From positions 59,529 to 123,528 of the forward strand of contig NZ_VRTT01000010.1 in assembly GCF_008017805.1 (NCBI RefSeq): 64,000 bases of DNA. Direction: 5' to 3'. Below the pieces are notes generated by a model. The model was not told the DNA's origin, did not search any database, and worked only from the letters and a program-made list of their open reading frames with translations. The translations under genes and the position numbers were made by a program. Positions 17,759 through 27,045 of this stretch are shown here, piece after piece. The DNA is from Paenibacillus sp. N3.4. Its GTDB lineage: Bacteria > Bacillota > Bacilli > Paenibacillales > NBRC-103111. Position 1 is the stretch's first letter, and each line of letters starts with the position of its first letter.

Positions 17759-20098
17759 ATGGGACCCGGAAAAATCAAAATGCGCAGATTACCGTTATTG
17801 CCTTTAAGGGGACTGCTAGTTTATCCGAGCATGGTTCTACATCTGGATGTAGGGCGGGAAAAGTCGGTTAAAGCACTCGAACGGGCAATGGTGGATGACA
17901 GCATGATTCTCCTCTGCTCTCAATCTGAGATCAACATAGAAGAACCGTCGAAAGACGATATTTATCAGATCGGGACCATAGCCAAGGTGCGTCAAATGCT
18001 GAAACTGCCTAACGGGACAATCCGTGTACTGGTAGAAGGAATCTTGCGTGCCGAGATTGTGGAGTATTTGGTGAACGAAGAGTATTACGAAGTCACTGCT
18101 AAGGAGTTGCCTGAGCAAGAAACGACAGATCCTGAAATTGATGCGCTCATGCGAACCGTATTGAACCAATTTGAGAATTATATTAATCTGTCAAAAAAGG
18201 TAACGCCTGAAACGCTTGCGGCTGTTTCGGATATTGATGAGCCAGGGCGATTAGCTGATGTCATATGCAGTCATTTATCGCTCAAAATTAAAGATAAACA
18301 GGATATTCTTGAGACCGTGGACGTGCGTGAACGTCTTGAGAAAATGCTGAACATCCTTAATAATGAGCGAGAAGTGCTTGAACTGGAACGCAAAATCAGT
18401 CAACGTGTCAAAAAGCAAATGGAGAAAACACAGAAGGAGTACTACCTTCGGGAACAAATGAAGGCCATTCAGAAAGAGCTCGGCGATAAGGAAGGCCGCG
18501 CTGGCGAAGTGGATGAATTGCGAAGCCAACTGGTTGAAGCTGAGCTTCCGGAGAAGGTTCGCGAAAAGGTAGAAAAGGAAATCGATCGTCTGGAGAAGAT
18601 GCCCGCTACCTCAGCGGAGGGGGGCGTCATTCGCAACTATATTGATTGGCTGCTCGGTTTGCCATGGTCAAAGGCGACTGATGATGATCTAGACTTGGAT
18701 AAAGCCGAAGAAATTCTGAATGAGGATCATTTCGGACTGGAGAAGCCTAAAGAACGGGTGCTTGAATATTTAGCTGTTCAGAAGCTGGTTCAGAAGCTCA
18801 AAGGTCCAATTCTTTGTTTAGTCGGTCCCCCGGGAGTAGGTAAAACTTCAATAGCTCGTTCCATTGCCAGATCCATGGGAAGAAAATTCATTCGCATCTC
18901 GCTTGGCGGAGTGAGGGATGAAGCGGAGATTCGTGGTCATCGACGGACATATGTTGGGGCAATGCCAGGTCGAATTATTCAAGGCATGAAAAACGCAGGG
19001 GCTAACAATCCGGTTTTTCTGCTTGACGAAATCGATAAAATGGCGATGGATTTCCGTGGCGATCCTGCGTCGGCACTGCTTGAAGTCCTGGATCCAGAGC
19101 AAAATAGCACTTTTAGTGATCATTTTATTGAAGTTCCGTTTGATCTCTCCAATGTGATGTTTGTTACCACGGCGAATGCCGTTCACAACATCCCGCGTCC
19201 ATTATTGGATCGGATGGAGGTTCTTTACATCCCAGGCTATACGGAAATCGAGAAGCAGCAAATCGCCAAAAAATATTTATTGCCTAAGCAGAAGCGAGAT
19301 CATGGCCTTGAAGAGGAGCAGCTTGTCGTTGAAGAGGCAGCATTGATGAAGATTGTTCGAGATTACACCCGAGAAGCAGGTGTGCGTAATCTGGAGCAGC
19401 AAATAGCTTCGATGAATCGTAAAGCAGCTAAAAAGATTGTCGCCGATCCGGCCACTCCTGTGATTATTACAGAAGAAAATCTCAAGGATTACCTAGGACC
19501 GATCAAGTACCGTTATAATGTGGCTGAGGAGAAAGATCAAATAGGCGCGGTGACGGGTCTTGCTTGGACCGAAGTTGGCGGTGACACATTGGTGATCGAA
19601 GTCACTGTCATGCCAGGAACTGGAAAATTGACGTTGACAGGTAAACTCGGCGATGTGATGAAGGAGTCGGCCCAAGCCGCTTTCAGTTACACGCGTTCGA
19701 AGGCGGAATCGCTTGGGATTGCTTCGGATTTCCATGAGAAAAATGATATACACATTCATATTCCTGAGGGTGCGATTCCGAAGGACGGTCCTTCAGCGGG
19801 AATTACAATGGGGACTGCATTAATATCTGCATTAACGAATATTCCGGTCTCTCGTCAAGTTGCCATGACAGGTGAAATCACGCTCCGCGGCCGTGTTCTT
19901 CCTATCGGAGGATTAAAAGAAAAAGTGCTTGCCGCCCACCGGGCCGGTATCCGTAAAATCCTGCTGCCGCAAGACAACGAAAAAGACATTATAGAAATTC
20001 CGGAGAGTGTGCGAAACGAAATGACGTTCGTTCCCGTCAGTCATATGGATCAAGTGCTTGAACATGCGCTTGTCAAAAAACCCATCGAAGTTGGATGA
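17759..20098 (+). CDS. lonA: LonA, cytosolic ATP-dependent protease La
   Basis: 779 residues, normal length. The N-terminal substrate-binding domain ([13 protein letters not shown]) is followed by a coiled-coil region, AAA+ module ([18 protein letters not shown]) and Lon protease domain with catalytic Ser in DGPSAG and Lys in [13 protein letters not shown] 17759 follows GGAGGTGCAG; the frame is open upstream but those codons overlap the leader hairpin. It degrades misfolded and regulatory proteins. No CtsR operator was found upstream. engB starts 22 bases downstream. Confidence 0.97.
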   Translation: MGPGKIKMRRLPLLPLRGLLVYPSMVLHLDVGREKSVKALERAMVDDSMILLCSQSEINIEEPSKDDIYQIGTIAKVRQMLKLPNGTIRVLVEGILRAEIVEYLVNEEYYEVTAKELPEQETTDPEIDALMRTVLNQFENYINLSKKVTPETLAAVSDIDEPGRLADVICSHLSLKIKDKQDILETVDVRERLEKMLNILNNEREVLELERKISQRVKKQMEKTQKEYYLREQMKAIQKELGDKEGRAGEVDELRSQLVEAELPEKVREKVEKEIDRLEKMPATSAEGGVIRNYIDWLLGLPWSKATDDDLDLDKAEEILNEDHFGLEKPKERVLEYLAVQKLVQKLKGPILCLVGPPGVGKTSIARSIARSMGRKFIRISLGGVRDEAEIRGHRRTYVGAMPGRIIQGMKNAGANNPVFLLDEIDKMAMDFRGDPASALLEVLDPEQNSTFSDHFIEVPFDLSNVMFVTTANAVHNIPRPLLDRMEVLYIPGYTEIEKQQIAKKYLLPKQKRDHGLEEEQLVVEEAALMKIVRDYTREAGVRNLEQQIASMNRKAAKKIVADPATPVIITEENLKDYLGPIKYRYNVAEEKDQIGAVTGLAWTEVGGDTLVIEVTVMPGTGKLTLTGKLGDVMKESAQAAFSYTRSKAESLGIASDFHEKNDIHIHIPEGAIPKDGPSAGITMGTALISALTNIPVSRQVAMTGEITLRGRVLPIGGLKEKVLAAHRAGIRKILLPQDNEKDIIEIPESVRNEMTFVPVSHMDQVLEHALVKKPIEVG

Positions 20099-20120
20099 CC
20101 TTAGAAAGTAGTGAACATAC

Positions 20121-20771
20121 ATGAAAGTCAATCAAGCTGAGTTTGTTATCAGTGCGGTTGGACCTAGTCAATATCCTGAGGATGCCTTGCCTGAGATTGC
20201 TCTGGCAGGGCGTTCTAATGTCGGGAAATCTTCACTGATCAATTGCTTGATCTCCCGTAAAAACTTGGCTAGAACCAGCTCGCAACCAGGTAAAACACAA
20301 ACGCTCAATTACTACAAAATTAATCAGGACTTATATTTTGTCGATCTTCCCGGGTACGGCTATGCCAAAGTATCAAAAACCAAGCGCGAGCAGTGGGGGA
20401 AATTCATTGAAAGTTATTTGATGAATCGAGAAACGCTTCGTTTGGTTATGCAATTAGTTGACTTGCGCCATCCTCCGTCCAAAGACGATCAGGCAATGTA
20501 TGAGTGGCTAAGACATAATGATGTGCCGGTTCTTGTCGTAGCCACCAAAGCGGATAAAATTCCGAAGAGTAAATGGCAAAAGCATATCAAAATGGTGAAG
20601 GAAACACTCGGCATGGACAAGGGTACGACCCCCTTGCTTTTCTCTTCCGAGTTAGGGCTCGGTAAGGATGAACTGTGGAGCATATTGGAACAAGCCATTG
20701 CTTACGGAGAGTCTGAAGCGCCTGCAGAAGAGGCTATAAATGAGTTCGTCACTGAGCAAGAACCGTCCTGA
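20121..20771 (+). CDS. engB: Ribosome biogenesis GTPase EngB (YsxC)
   Basis: 216-residue GTPase with G1 [10 protein letters not shown]2 region [15 protein letters not shown] (TSSQPGKT), G3 DLPGYG and G4 TKADK. It works in 50S subunit assembly. It follows lonA closely with a weak ribosome-binding site. The acidic C-terminal tail is slightly longer than in B. subtilis. The stop is inside the terminator stem. Confidence 0.96.
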   Translation: MKVNQAEFVISAVGPSQYPEDALPEIALAGRSNVGKSSLINCLISRKNLARTSSQPGKTQTLNYYKINQDLYFVDLPGYGYAKVSKTKREQWGKFIESYLMNRETLRLVMQLVDLRHPPSKDDQAMYEWLRHNDVPVLVVATKADKIPKSKWQKHIKMVKETLGMDKGTTPLLFSSELGLGKDELWSILEQAIAYGESEAPAEEAINEFVTEQEPS

Positions 20772-20790
20772 TTCGTTGGACGGTTTTTTG
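20761..20790 (+). terminator. Terminator of the lonA-engB unit
   Basis: AACCGTCC pairs with GGACGGTT, followed by a T-run; the left arm overlaps the last codons of engB. The region from here to 21013 shows no gene; a TATAAT at about 20958-20963 may be a -10 element for the next gene. Confidence 0.85.
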
Positions 20791-21013
20791 TTTATTAAAG
20801 TGTAGAACGTTAAAAACTAGAGAAAACCGAAAAGAAGTGCTAGGGAAAGTGAGGTTTACTGGGGAAAATTTGCTGGCATTCTAAGTTTCCTTCGCTTTTT
20901 CAGAATATTTGGCTGATTATCATGAAAAGTACGCAGGAATATTAGATACACATGTAGTATAATAATAAACAAGGTAGTACTTAGGGCTTGAAAAAAAGAA
21001 TCGAGGGATTTTT

Positions 21014-21601
21014 ATGGCACAAAGGTTAGCGACTGAATATGTCAAAACCTGCCTACAGTTAACAGAAGCCGAGATGCTCAAGTTTTTTCAAATGTTTGTT
21101 GATCATCAAGTGACTCTGCAGGTTAAAGTTTTGGAAAATGGCAACCAAGAGGTTGTTTTTCAAGATGGCGCAGGTCAGGAAATCGTTCTCTCATTTGAAA
21201 AGAAATCAGGCCTATATGAATGCACAGGATCCTGTCGATTAAGCAATACCTTGCTGGCTAATTTGATGCGTAAAGCGGTCTCTGAGTTTAAAGGAAGCGC
21301 GATTGTGAATCGAATTTATCGGAGTTATACCATGGTTTATCACTACGAACGCGGTACAGTCGTCAAAATTGAAGAAGTAAAAGGACAAATGGTTTCCGTC
21401 ATCTATGCCTACAAGGATACGATTGGTCTTATTCAAGAAATGTTTCAGAAGAAAGAAGTGGAGCAAGAAATTGAAATGATCTATGATCAAATCAATCACC
21501 TGCTTGACTTAAGAATCTCCTTTCAAGAACCAGAAGAACATCAACAGATCGACACACGCCTCATTGAACTCACGCATCGTTTGTTTATTTTAGAGGCTTA
21601 A
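21014..21601 (+). CDS. Conserved-looking hypothetical protein
   Basis: 195 residues, no signal peptide or membrane segment. It is composed of mixed beta-like segments up to residue about 110 (VTLQVKVLENGNQEVVF, YTMVYHYERGTVVKIEEV) and a helical, Glu/Gln-rich C terminus (QKKEVEQEIEMIYDQINHLLDL), which may form a coiled coil. I do not recognise the family. ATG 21014 lies behind GAGGG and a TATAAT-containing upstream region, and a terminator follows, so it is probably transcribed alone. It stands between engB and speD. Confidence 0.7.
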   Translation: MAQRLATEYVKTCLQLTEAEMLKFFQMFVDHQVTLQVKVLENGNQEVVFQDGAGQEIVLSFEKKSGLYECTGSCRLSNTLLANLMRKAVSEFKGSAIVNRIYRSYTMVYHYERGTVVKIEEVKGQMVSVIYAYKDTIGLIQEMFQKKEVEQEIEMIYDQINHLLDLRISFQEPEEHQQIDTRLIELTHRLFILEA

Positions 21602-21623
21602 CCCCACATATATTCACACAGTT

Positions 21624-21650
21624 AGGACCCTTTATCAGGGTCTTTTTTTA
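21624..21650 (+). terminator. Terminator after hypothetical gene
   Basis: AGGACCCT pairs with AGGGTCTT around TTATC, then a run of T. Confidence 0.85.
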
Positions 21651-21731
21651 TTATGATGATTATGTTTGTCGATTTTCACGTATTTTGCAGGTGATTCCTG
21701 CATCTTTGTAGTCACATGCCAAAAAAAACTA

Positions 21732-21760
21732 TTGCATTTCTGGTCGATAGATGTTATTTT
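21732..21760 (+). promoter_or_regulatory. Candidate promoter of speD
   Basis: TTGCAT (21732-21737), 17-base spacer, TATTTT (21755-21760). Between it and the gene lies about 145 bases of leader with a dyad ATTCACT (about 21793)/AGTGAAT (about 21836) enclosing smaller stems, which could fold into a structured 5-prime UTR. Confidence 0.4.
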
Positions 21761-21908
21761 TATTCTCGTTGACAACAATATAGGAACCAGGATTCACTCA
21801 GGACATTGAATGTTGCGAGAGATTATTCCCTCGGGAAGTGAATGACGTAGGTCCTAGCGGATGAAATTTTTTTCAAACATTTTATTCCTAGGAAGGGGGA
21901 ACCGAAAG

Positions 21909-22316
21909 ATGGAAACTGAATACTCAACTTTCGGAAGACACGTTGCTGTAGATACTTGGGGGGTAGACTTTGAACTTCTGAACAATGCAGATTGGCTGCA
22001 GGCTCAGATGGTAGAAGCTGCCGAGGTATGCGGAGCAACCGTACTATCTGTACAATCCAAGCAATTTGAACCACAAGGGGCAACCGTACTTGTTATGTTG
22101 TCCGAGAGTCATCTCTCCATTCATACTTATCCTGAGAGAGGTTTTGCCGCATTAGACTGTTATACTTGTGGCGAGACAGTGGACCCTCAATTAGCAATCG
22201 ACTTTATGGTATCTGTACTAAAACCAGAAACATTCTATGCGAAGAAATTAGTTCGCGGAATGGGCGAATTACAAGTAGAAACTCCTGATATGAAGCAAGC
22301 AGTGCTTGTTAAATAA
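21909..22316 (+). CDS. speD: S-adenosylmethionine decarboxylase proenzyme (SpeD/SpeH)
   Basis: 135-residue proenzyme that self-cleaves to create a pyruvoyl cofactor and supplies aminopropyl groups for spermidine. The cleavage site is Glu66-Ser67 in LSESHLS; His72 and Cys87 match the family processing and catalytic residues. I use ATG 21909, behind GGAAGGGGG; the frame opens 16 codons earlier without a comparable site. Monocistronic: it ends at a strong hairpin terminator. Confidence 0.95.
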   Translation: METEYSTFGRHVAVDTWGVDFELLNNADWLQAQMVEAAEVCGATVLSVQSKQFEPQGATVLVMLSESHLSIHTYPERGFAALDCYTCGETVDPQLAIDFMVSVLKPETFYAKKLVRGMGELQVETPDMKQAVLVK

Positions 22317-22338
22317 GAGACTGCTAATAACAATAACG

Positions 22339-22370
22339 ATAACCACGGAGAAATCCGTGGTTATTTGTTT
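22339..22370 (+). terminator. Terminator after speD
   Basis: ATAACCACGGA pairs with TCCGTGGTTAT around GAAA, followed by TTGTTT. Confidence 0.85.
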
Positions 22371-22432
22371 GCCCTCCTACCCATACACTATTTATGGCGA
22401 CACATGTCCTAACAGGCAGAGGAGGCGAAGTT

Positions 22433-22969
22433 ATGAAACAGCACATCGCAAGAAAAGCAGTGAAATATGGCATTGTTCTTCTAATTATTATTTGGCCCGT
22501 GTATCAATTGCTTAGTATGCTGGGCCCTCACAAAGAAGAGCATGACGCCACTCATTTGTTGTATCAAGTCTCATTATTTCAAATGGAGCTGCTGAACAGC
22601 TATTTATCAGAAGCCGGACAGATGAAAGAAACGGGCGAGTTGAATGCCATTAAGCAAGCCTTATATTCTGCAGGATATACACATGAGCGTTTGGTATTAG
22701 CTTCCGGAGGCAATGCGTATTTAACTTCCCTGGAAAGCTTGACACAGCTTACTCAGTATATTCAGCGTCTTCAAGTAGGTGGAGAGCGTCCCTTGAAGAC
22801 AGACGAGCTTCAAACATTGAAGGAAGCCGGCACACAGTATAAAAACATGTACAGCTTATATGAGAAAATGATGGCCTCAAGTGGCCGTATTGTTTCTTCC
22901 CAAAATAGTAAACTTATTGATGCAGACCATTCGCTGACAAGCATGATACGGAAAAAAATGCTGCAATAA
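22433..22969 (+). CDS. Single-span membrane protein of unknown function
   Basis: 178 residues with one N-terminal transmembrane helix (about residues 12-29, GIVLLIIIWPVYQLL) and a helical, probably outward-facing remainder rich in Gln, Leu and Ser. I do not recognise the family. ATG 22433 follows GAGGAGGCGAAG at good spacing. It lies between speD and hemA, each with its own signals, so a functional link is not implied. Confidence 0.7.
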   Translation: MKQHIARKAVKYGIVLLIIIWPVYQLLSMLGPHKEEHDATHLLYQVSLFQMELLNSYLSEAGQMKETGELNAIKQALYSAGYTHERLVLASGGNAYLTSLESLTQLTQYIQRLQVGGERPLKTDELQTLKEAGTQYKNMYSLYEKMMASSGRIVSSQNSKLIDADHSLTSMIRKKMLQ

Positions 22970-23080
22970 ACACATTTTATACGCGTTATGGTATATACAA
23001 AGCTATTGCTGTAAAAACTAACGAGCATAGTGAGCATTCATAAATTATACAAAAAATTTGTCGGAATGCTTGTTTTGCTG

Positions 23081-23089
23081 TGCTATAAT
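23081..23089 (+). promoter_or_regulatory. Extended -10 promoter of hemA
   Basis: TGC immediately before TATAAT (23084-23089) forms an extended -10 element 36 bases before the hemA start; no good -35 box is at the standard distance. Confidence 0.5.
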
Positions 23090-23125
23090 GATTCATAGAA
23101 ATAGACGGAAAGGCAGGTGGTACCT

Positions 23126-24517
23126 TTGCATATCATCGCAGTTGGCTTAAATTATCGAACGGCACCGGTTGAAATTCGCGAGAAATTCACGTTCTCAGAA
23201 CGAGACCTGCCTGTCGCAGTTGCAGAATTAAAAGACACCAAAAGCATTCTGGAATGTGTGATTGTAGCCACCTGCAATCGTACGGAAATTTATGCAGTCG
23301 TAGACCGGCCGCAATTGTGCAGCCATTACCTCACACATTTTATTGAGCATTGGTTCCAAGTTTCCAAAGATCAATTTCAAAAACATTTATATATGTACGA
23401 GAATGATAAAGCGATTGAACATTTATTTCGCGTAACCAGTGGATTAGATTCTATGGTTATTGGCGAAACGCAAATTCTTGGACAAGTGCGGGATGCTTTT
23501 TTATTATCCCAAAATATGAAAGCGACAGGTGCTTATTTCAATACCTTGTTTAAACAATCGGTCACACTAGCCAAGAAGGCGCACTCGGAAACTGGCATCA
23601 GCAATAATCCCGTTTCCGTTAGCTATGCCGCTGTAGAACTTGGTAAGCGAATATTTGGTTCCTACCTGAACAAAACGGTCATGATTATCGGAGCAGGTAA
23701 AATGAGCGAGTTGACCGTGAAGCATTTGTACGCCAATGGCGCGAATAAAGTGATTGTCGTGAATCGTACGTTTGAACGAGCTGTGGAGTTAGCCGATAAA
23801 TTCAATGGAATTCCATGTACGATTGATCAAATGCTTGGTTACCTGCCAGAAGTCGATATTATCATAAGTTCAACTGGTGCTCCGGGGTATGTGCTGACCA
23901 AAACTGATATTCAGCCTTATTTACAGAAGCGCAAATCACGTCCGCTTTTCATGATGGATATTGCCGTACCGCGTGATCTGGATCCGGGAATTAGTGATTT
24001 ACCGAACGTATTTCTTTATGATATTGATGATTTGGAAAACATTGTAGACAAACACTTGCAAGAAAGAAAAAAAGAAGCGGCTAAAATCGAAGTGATGATT
24101 GATTCCGAGATGGTTGCTTTTGATCAATGGACGAAAACATTAGGTGTAAGCCCATTGATTCAAGCGCTTCAAACAAAAGCGGGGCAGATTCACGAAGAGA
24201 CGATGGAAAGTATGTTGAAGAAGCTGCCTGAGCTGGATGACCGTGAAATTAAAGTTATTCGTAAGTTAACGAAAAGTATCGTGAATCAAGTGCTTCGCGA
24301 CCCCATACTCCGAATTAAGGAAATGGCGGGAGAGCGTCACGGCGATGAAGCCTTAGAGTTGTTCACGAAACTTTTTGCCTTGGAAGATACCCTCGAACAA
24401 CAAGAGCAGGCACAGGAAGCGGAACGAAAAGCAGTGGAAGCAGAAACGAAGTACATGGACGAAGAAAAGTTGTCCTTGCGCAGTTTACAAACCGTAGATG
24501 CCCTTGCTCATTCTTGA
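23126..24517 (+). CDS. hemA: Glutamyl-tRNA reductase HemA
   Basis: 463 residues; reduces glutamyl-tRNA(Glu) to glutamate-1-semialdehyde with NADPH, the first committed step of tetrapyrrole synthesis. Catalytic Cys50 (VATCNRTE), GETQILGQV, and the Rossmann motif GAGKMSEL are visible, followed by a C-terminal dimerisation helix region rich in Glu/Gln. I place the start at TTG 23126, five bases after AGGTGG, because the product then begins MHIIAVGLNYRTAP like its relatives. First gene of the heme operon. Confidence 0.96.
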   Translation: MHIIAVGLNYRTAPVEIREKFTFSERDLPVAVAELKDTKSILECVIVATCNRTEIYAVVDRPQLCSHYLTHFIEHWFQVSKDQFQKHLYMYENDKAIEHLFRVTSGLDSMVIGETQILGQVRDAFLLSQNMKATGAYFNTLFKQSVTLAKKAHSETGISNNPVSVSYAAVELGKRIFGSYLNKTVMIIGAGKMSELTVKHLYANGANKVIVVNRTFERAVELADKFNGIPCTIDQMLGYLPEVDIIISSTGAPGYVLTKTDIQPYLQKRKSRPLFMMDIAVPRDLDPGISDLPNVFLYDIDDLENIVDKHLQERKKEAAKIEVMIDSEMVAFDQWTKTLGVSPLIQALQTKAGQIHEETMESMLKKLPELDDREIKVIRKLTKSIVNQVLRDPILRIKEMAGERHGDEALELFTKLFALEDTLEQQEQAQEAERKAVEAETKYMDEEKLSLRSLQTVDALAHS

Positions 24518-24550
24518 TAGACGGGCGCTGAATCGCCAAGGAGAGGTGCC

Positions 24551-25381
24551 ATGGTAACACGTAGCTGGTTGTTTGATGCGATGATTTATATGTATGCCCT
24601 GAGCCTGCTGTTTTACTTTTCGGACTTCGCAAGCGCGAACCGAAACGCCAAACGGATGGGGACGGGGCTGCTTTTGTTTGTATGGGTTTTGCAAACGGCT
24701 TACTTAGGCATTAATTTGTACGGTCATTTGACGGAATGGGCCTTTGCCCGCTCAGACGTGCTTTTTATGTTATCGTGGTTGATTGTCACCATTTCACTTT
24801 TCGTTAACCGATTTTTCAGAATTGAGTTATTCGTTTTCTTTGTTAATGTGTTAGGGTTTGCCATTCTCGCTTTAAATATATTTGGAAATCCGCATGTAAC
24901 ACCGATTAGGTCAAGTTGGAACATTAATGACGAGCTATTATTTATACATATTTCCTTAGCTATTGGCAGTTATGCGGCGTTCGCTATTGCAGCTATTTTC
25001 TCAGGGATGTATTTGTTCTTGCACAGAATGTTGAGGGCCAAGAGATTTTCCCAAACCGTGATGAGACTGCCCTCTTTAGAAAAAATTGAACATTATACCT
25101 ACTTTTCAGTCATTATTGGAGCCCCTTTGCTCTTGATGGCATTGAGTCTTGGCGTGGTGTGGGTCATTCTGAAAGGAGATTCTAACCTGCTTTATGATCC
25201 GAAGGTGATTAATTCCTTTTTCGTTTTAGTTGCTTATGCTTTTTATTTGTTTCAACATCGTTCCATGCGCATAAGTGGAAACAGGCTGGCAGCCTGGAAT
25301 CTTGCAGCTTTTTTAATTGTTGTGGTTAACTTTGTCGTTTCCAATTTGGTGTCGGGCTTTCATGACTGGATATGGAGTTGA
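24551..25381 (+). CDS. hemX: HemX/CcsA-like integral membrane protein
   Basis: 276 residues with about eight hydrophobic helices. The conserved cytochrome-c-assembly (CcsA/ResC-type) region includes SSWNINDE, HISLAIGSYA and later helices. In B. subtilis HemX, encoded right after hemA, lowers the amount of HemA protein. ATG 24551 follows AAGGAGAGG. Its last bases overlap the next frame. The exact biochemical role is unknown. Confidence 0.88.
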   Translation: MVTRSWLFDAMIYMYALSLLFYFSDFASANRNAKRMGTGLLLFVWVLQTAYLGINLYGHLTEWAFARSDVLFMLSWLIVTISLFVNRFFRIELFVFFVNVLGFAILALNIFGNPHVTPIRSSWNINDELLFIHISLAIGSYAAFAIAAIFSGMYLFLHRMLRAKRFSQTVMRLPSLEKIEHYTYFSVIIGAPLLLMALSLGVVWVILKGDSNLLYDPKVINSFFVLVAYAFYLFQHRSMRISGNRLAAWNLAAFLIVVVNFVVSNLVSGFHDWIWS

Positions 25382-25386
25382 GTAAA

Positions 25387-26082
25387 ATGAGCTATCTGTA
25401 TCCCATTATGGTGAATATGCAAGGTCGCAGATGTCTGGTTGTAGGCGGAGGACAAGTGGCCGAACGCAAAGTGCATTCGCTGCTGCAAGCAGGAGCCCAG
25501 ATCACGATTGTAAGTCAGACCTTTACCGATTATTTAACCCATATCGGGAGCCGTAAAGAAGTCGTTCTGATCTGGCAGTCATTTGATGAAACGATCATGT
25601 TAGGGGAAAGTCATAAAGCCGCTCCCTATACATTAATTGTAGCAGCAACGAATGATGCTCTTGTTAATAGGCAGGTGTATGAAGCAGCTTCACGGCAAGG
25701 TCAACTTGTGAATGTTGTAGATCAGCCAATGCTTAGTTCCTTTATCGTGCCTTCCGTTGTCCGCAGAGGAAAGCTGGTGATGGCTGTATCTACCGGTGGA
25801 GCAAGTCCCAGTGCCGCTCGCAAAATTGCTCAAGAACTAGACACCATGTATGGTCAAGAATATGAATCGTATCTTGAATTCCTTAGCGATGTTCGATTGA
25901 TTGTACAAGCAAAGATCGAGGATATGAAAGCAAGACAGCTCCTGTTTAAAGAAATGCTGGAATGGGACGTACTTGCCCGTATCCGTGAGGGCACATTTGA
26001 GAGTTGGAAAGATGAGCTGTTCACAGCTTTGGAAAATGAATCAGCCCAGTCGGTGATCATGGCTTTTGGGCAGCAAGCATAG
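25387..26082 (+). CDS. Precorrin-2 dehydrogenase (siroheme synthase N-terminal type)
   Basis: 231 residues. The NAD-binding start (VNMQGRRCLVVGGGQVAERK) and the middle motif STGGASPSAARKI are those of the Met8/CysG-N/SirC family, which oxidises precorrin-2 to sirohydrochlorin; some members also insert iron. With the uroporphyrinogen methyltransferase two genes downstream, it gives a siroheme branch off the heme pathway. ATG 25387 is preferred; an in-frame ATG at 25372 overlaps the hemX end. Confidence 0.9.
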   Translation: MSYLYPIMVNMQGRRCLVVGGGQVAERKVHSLLQAGAQITIVSQTFTDYLTHIGSRKEVVLIWQSFDETIMLGESHKAAPYTLIVAATNDALVNRQVYEAASRQGQLVNVVDQPMLSSFIVPSVVRRGKLVMAVSTGGASPSAARKIAQELDTMYGQEYESYLEFLSDVRLIVQAKIEDMKARQLLFKEMLEWDVLARIREGTFESWKDELFTALENESAQSVIMAFGQQA

Positions 26083-26097
26083 AAAGGCGGGGTAAGA

Positions 26098-27045
26098 TTG
26101 AAAACCATTATAGTAGGTACGAGACAAAGCGCATTAGCTTTAACGCAAACAGGACAAGCGGTTGAGCTATTGAAGCAGCTTGCGGCTGAACATCACATCG
26201 AATGTCAGTTTGAGATTAAAAAAATTGTGACCAAGGGAGACCGCATTTTGGATGTTACCTTGTCCAAGGTGGGCGGAAAGGGCCTGTTCGTCAAGGAAAT
26301 CGAACAGGCTCTGGTGGACGGCGAAATTGACATTGCCGTCCATAGCATGAAAGATATGCCCTTCGAATTACCCGAAGGGCTTGTTGTCGGAGCGGTGCCC
26401 CTGCGTGAAGATCCGCGCGATGCGCTGATAACACGCGGAAACTGCTCCCTTGACGAGCTGCCGCAGGGCGCGCTCGTCGGCACCAGCTCGCTGCGCCGTG
26501 CCAGCCAGCTGCAGCACTATCGACCTGATCTGCGCATCGAGTCGATACGCGGAAATATTGACTCGAGGCTGCGCAAGCTCGATGAAGAAAACTTCGATGC
26601 GATTCTGCTTGCCGCGGCCGGTTTGCACCGGATCGGCTGGCAGGATCGCATCAGCGCATATTTGCCGCCCGAGGTGTGCCTTCCTGCCGTTGGGCAGGGG
26701 GCGCTGTGCATCGAGTGCCGGGGCGGCGACGCTTTCGTGATGGACCTGCTTAGCAGGTTCCAGCATGAGCCAACTGCGCTCGCGGTGCGAGCGGAGCGGG
26801 CTTTCCTTGGCAGACTCAACGGAGGCTGCCAAGTGCCGCTAGGCGCTTACGCTCGTATAAGCGAGAGCAGCAGCGGGTCGCAACCACCGCTGCTCACCCT
26901 GACGGGCATGGTCGGCACGCCTGATGGCCGCATTATGCTCAAGGAATCAGCTTCATCCAGCGATCCTGAAGCACTGGGCTTGCTTGTAGCGGATAAGCTG
27001 ATTGCACAAGGAGCCGACCACATTTTAGCTGAGGTGAGGGAGTGA
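26098..27045 (+). CDS. hemC: Hydroxymethylbilane synthase (porphobilinogen deaminase)
   Basis: 315 residues; polymerises four porphobilinogens. Catalytic Asp86 (SMKDMP), the cofactor arginines (SSLRRASQL, IRGNIDSRLRK) and dipyrromethane-carrying Cys244 (NGGCQVPLG) are present. Start is TTG 26098 behind AAGGCGGGG. The middle of the gene (about 26380-26920) is clearly richer in G+C and uses CTG, GCG and CGC codons unlike its neighbours. The stop overlaps the next gene (GTGA). Confidence 0.96.
   Translation: MKTIIVGTRQSALALTQTGQAVELLKQLAAEHHIECQFEIKKIVTKGDRILDVTLSKVGGKGLFVKEIEQALVDGEIDIAVHSMKDMPFELPEGLVVGAVPLREDPRDALITRGNCSLDELPQGALVGTSSLRRASQLQHYRPDLRIESIRGNIDSRLRKLDEENFDAILLAAAGLHRIGWQDRISAYLPPEVCLPAVGQGALCIECRGGDAFVMDLLSRFQHEPTALAVRAERAFLGRLNGGCQVPLGAYARISESSSGSQPPLLTLTGMVGTPDGRIMLKESASSSDPEALGLLVADKLIAQGADHILAEVRE

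Noticed and set aside
17610..17760. CtsR or CIRCE operator before lonA
   Set aside because: No GGTCAAA tandem or CIRCE inverted repeat is present; the palindrome there differs from both and is shared with hemE.
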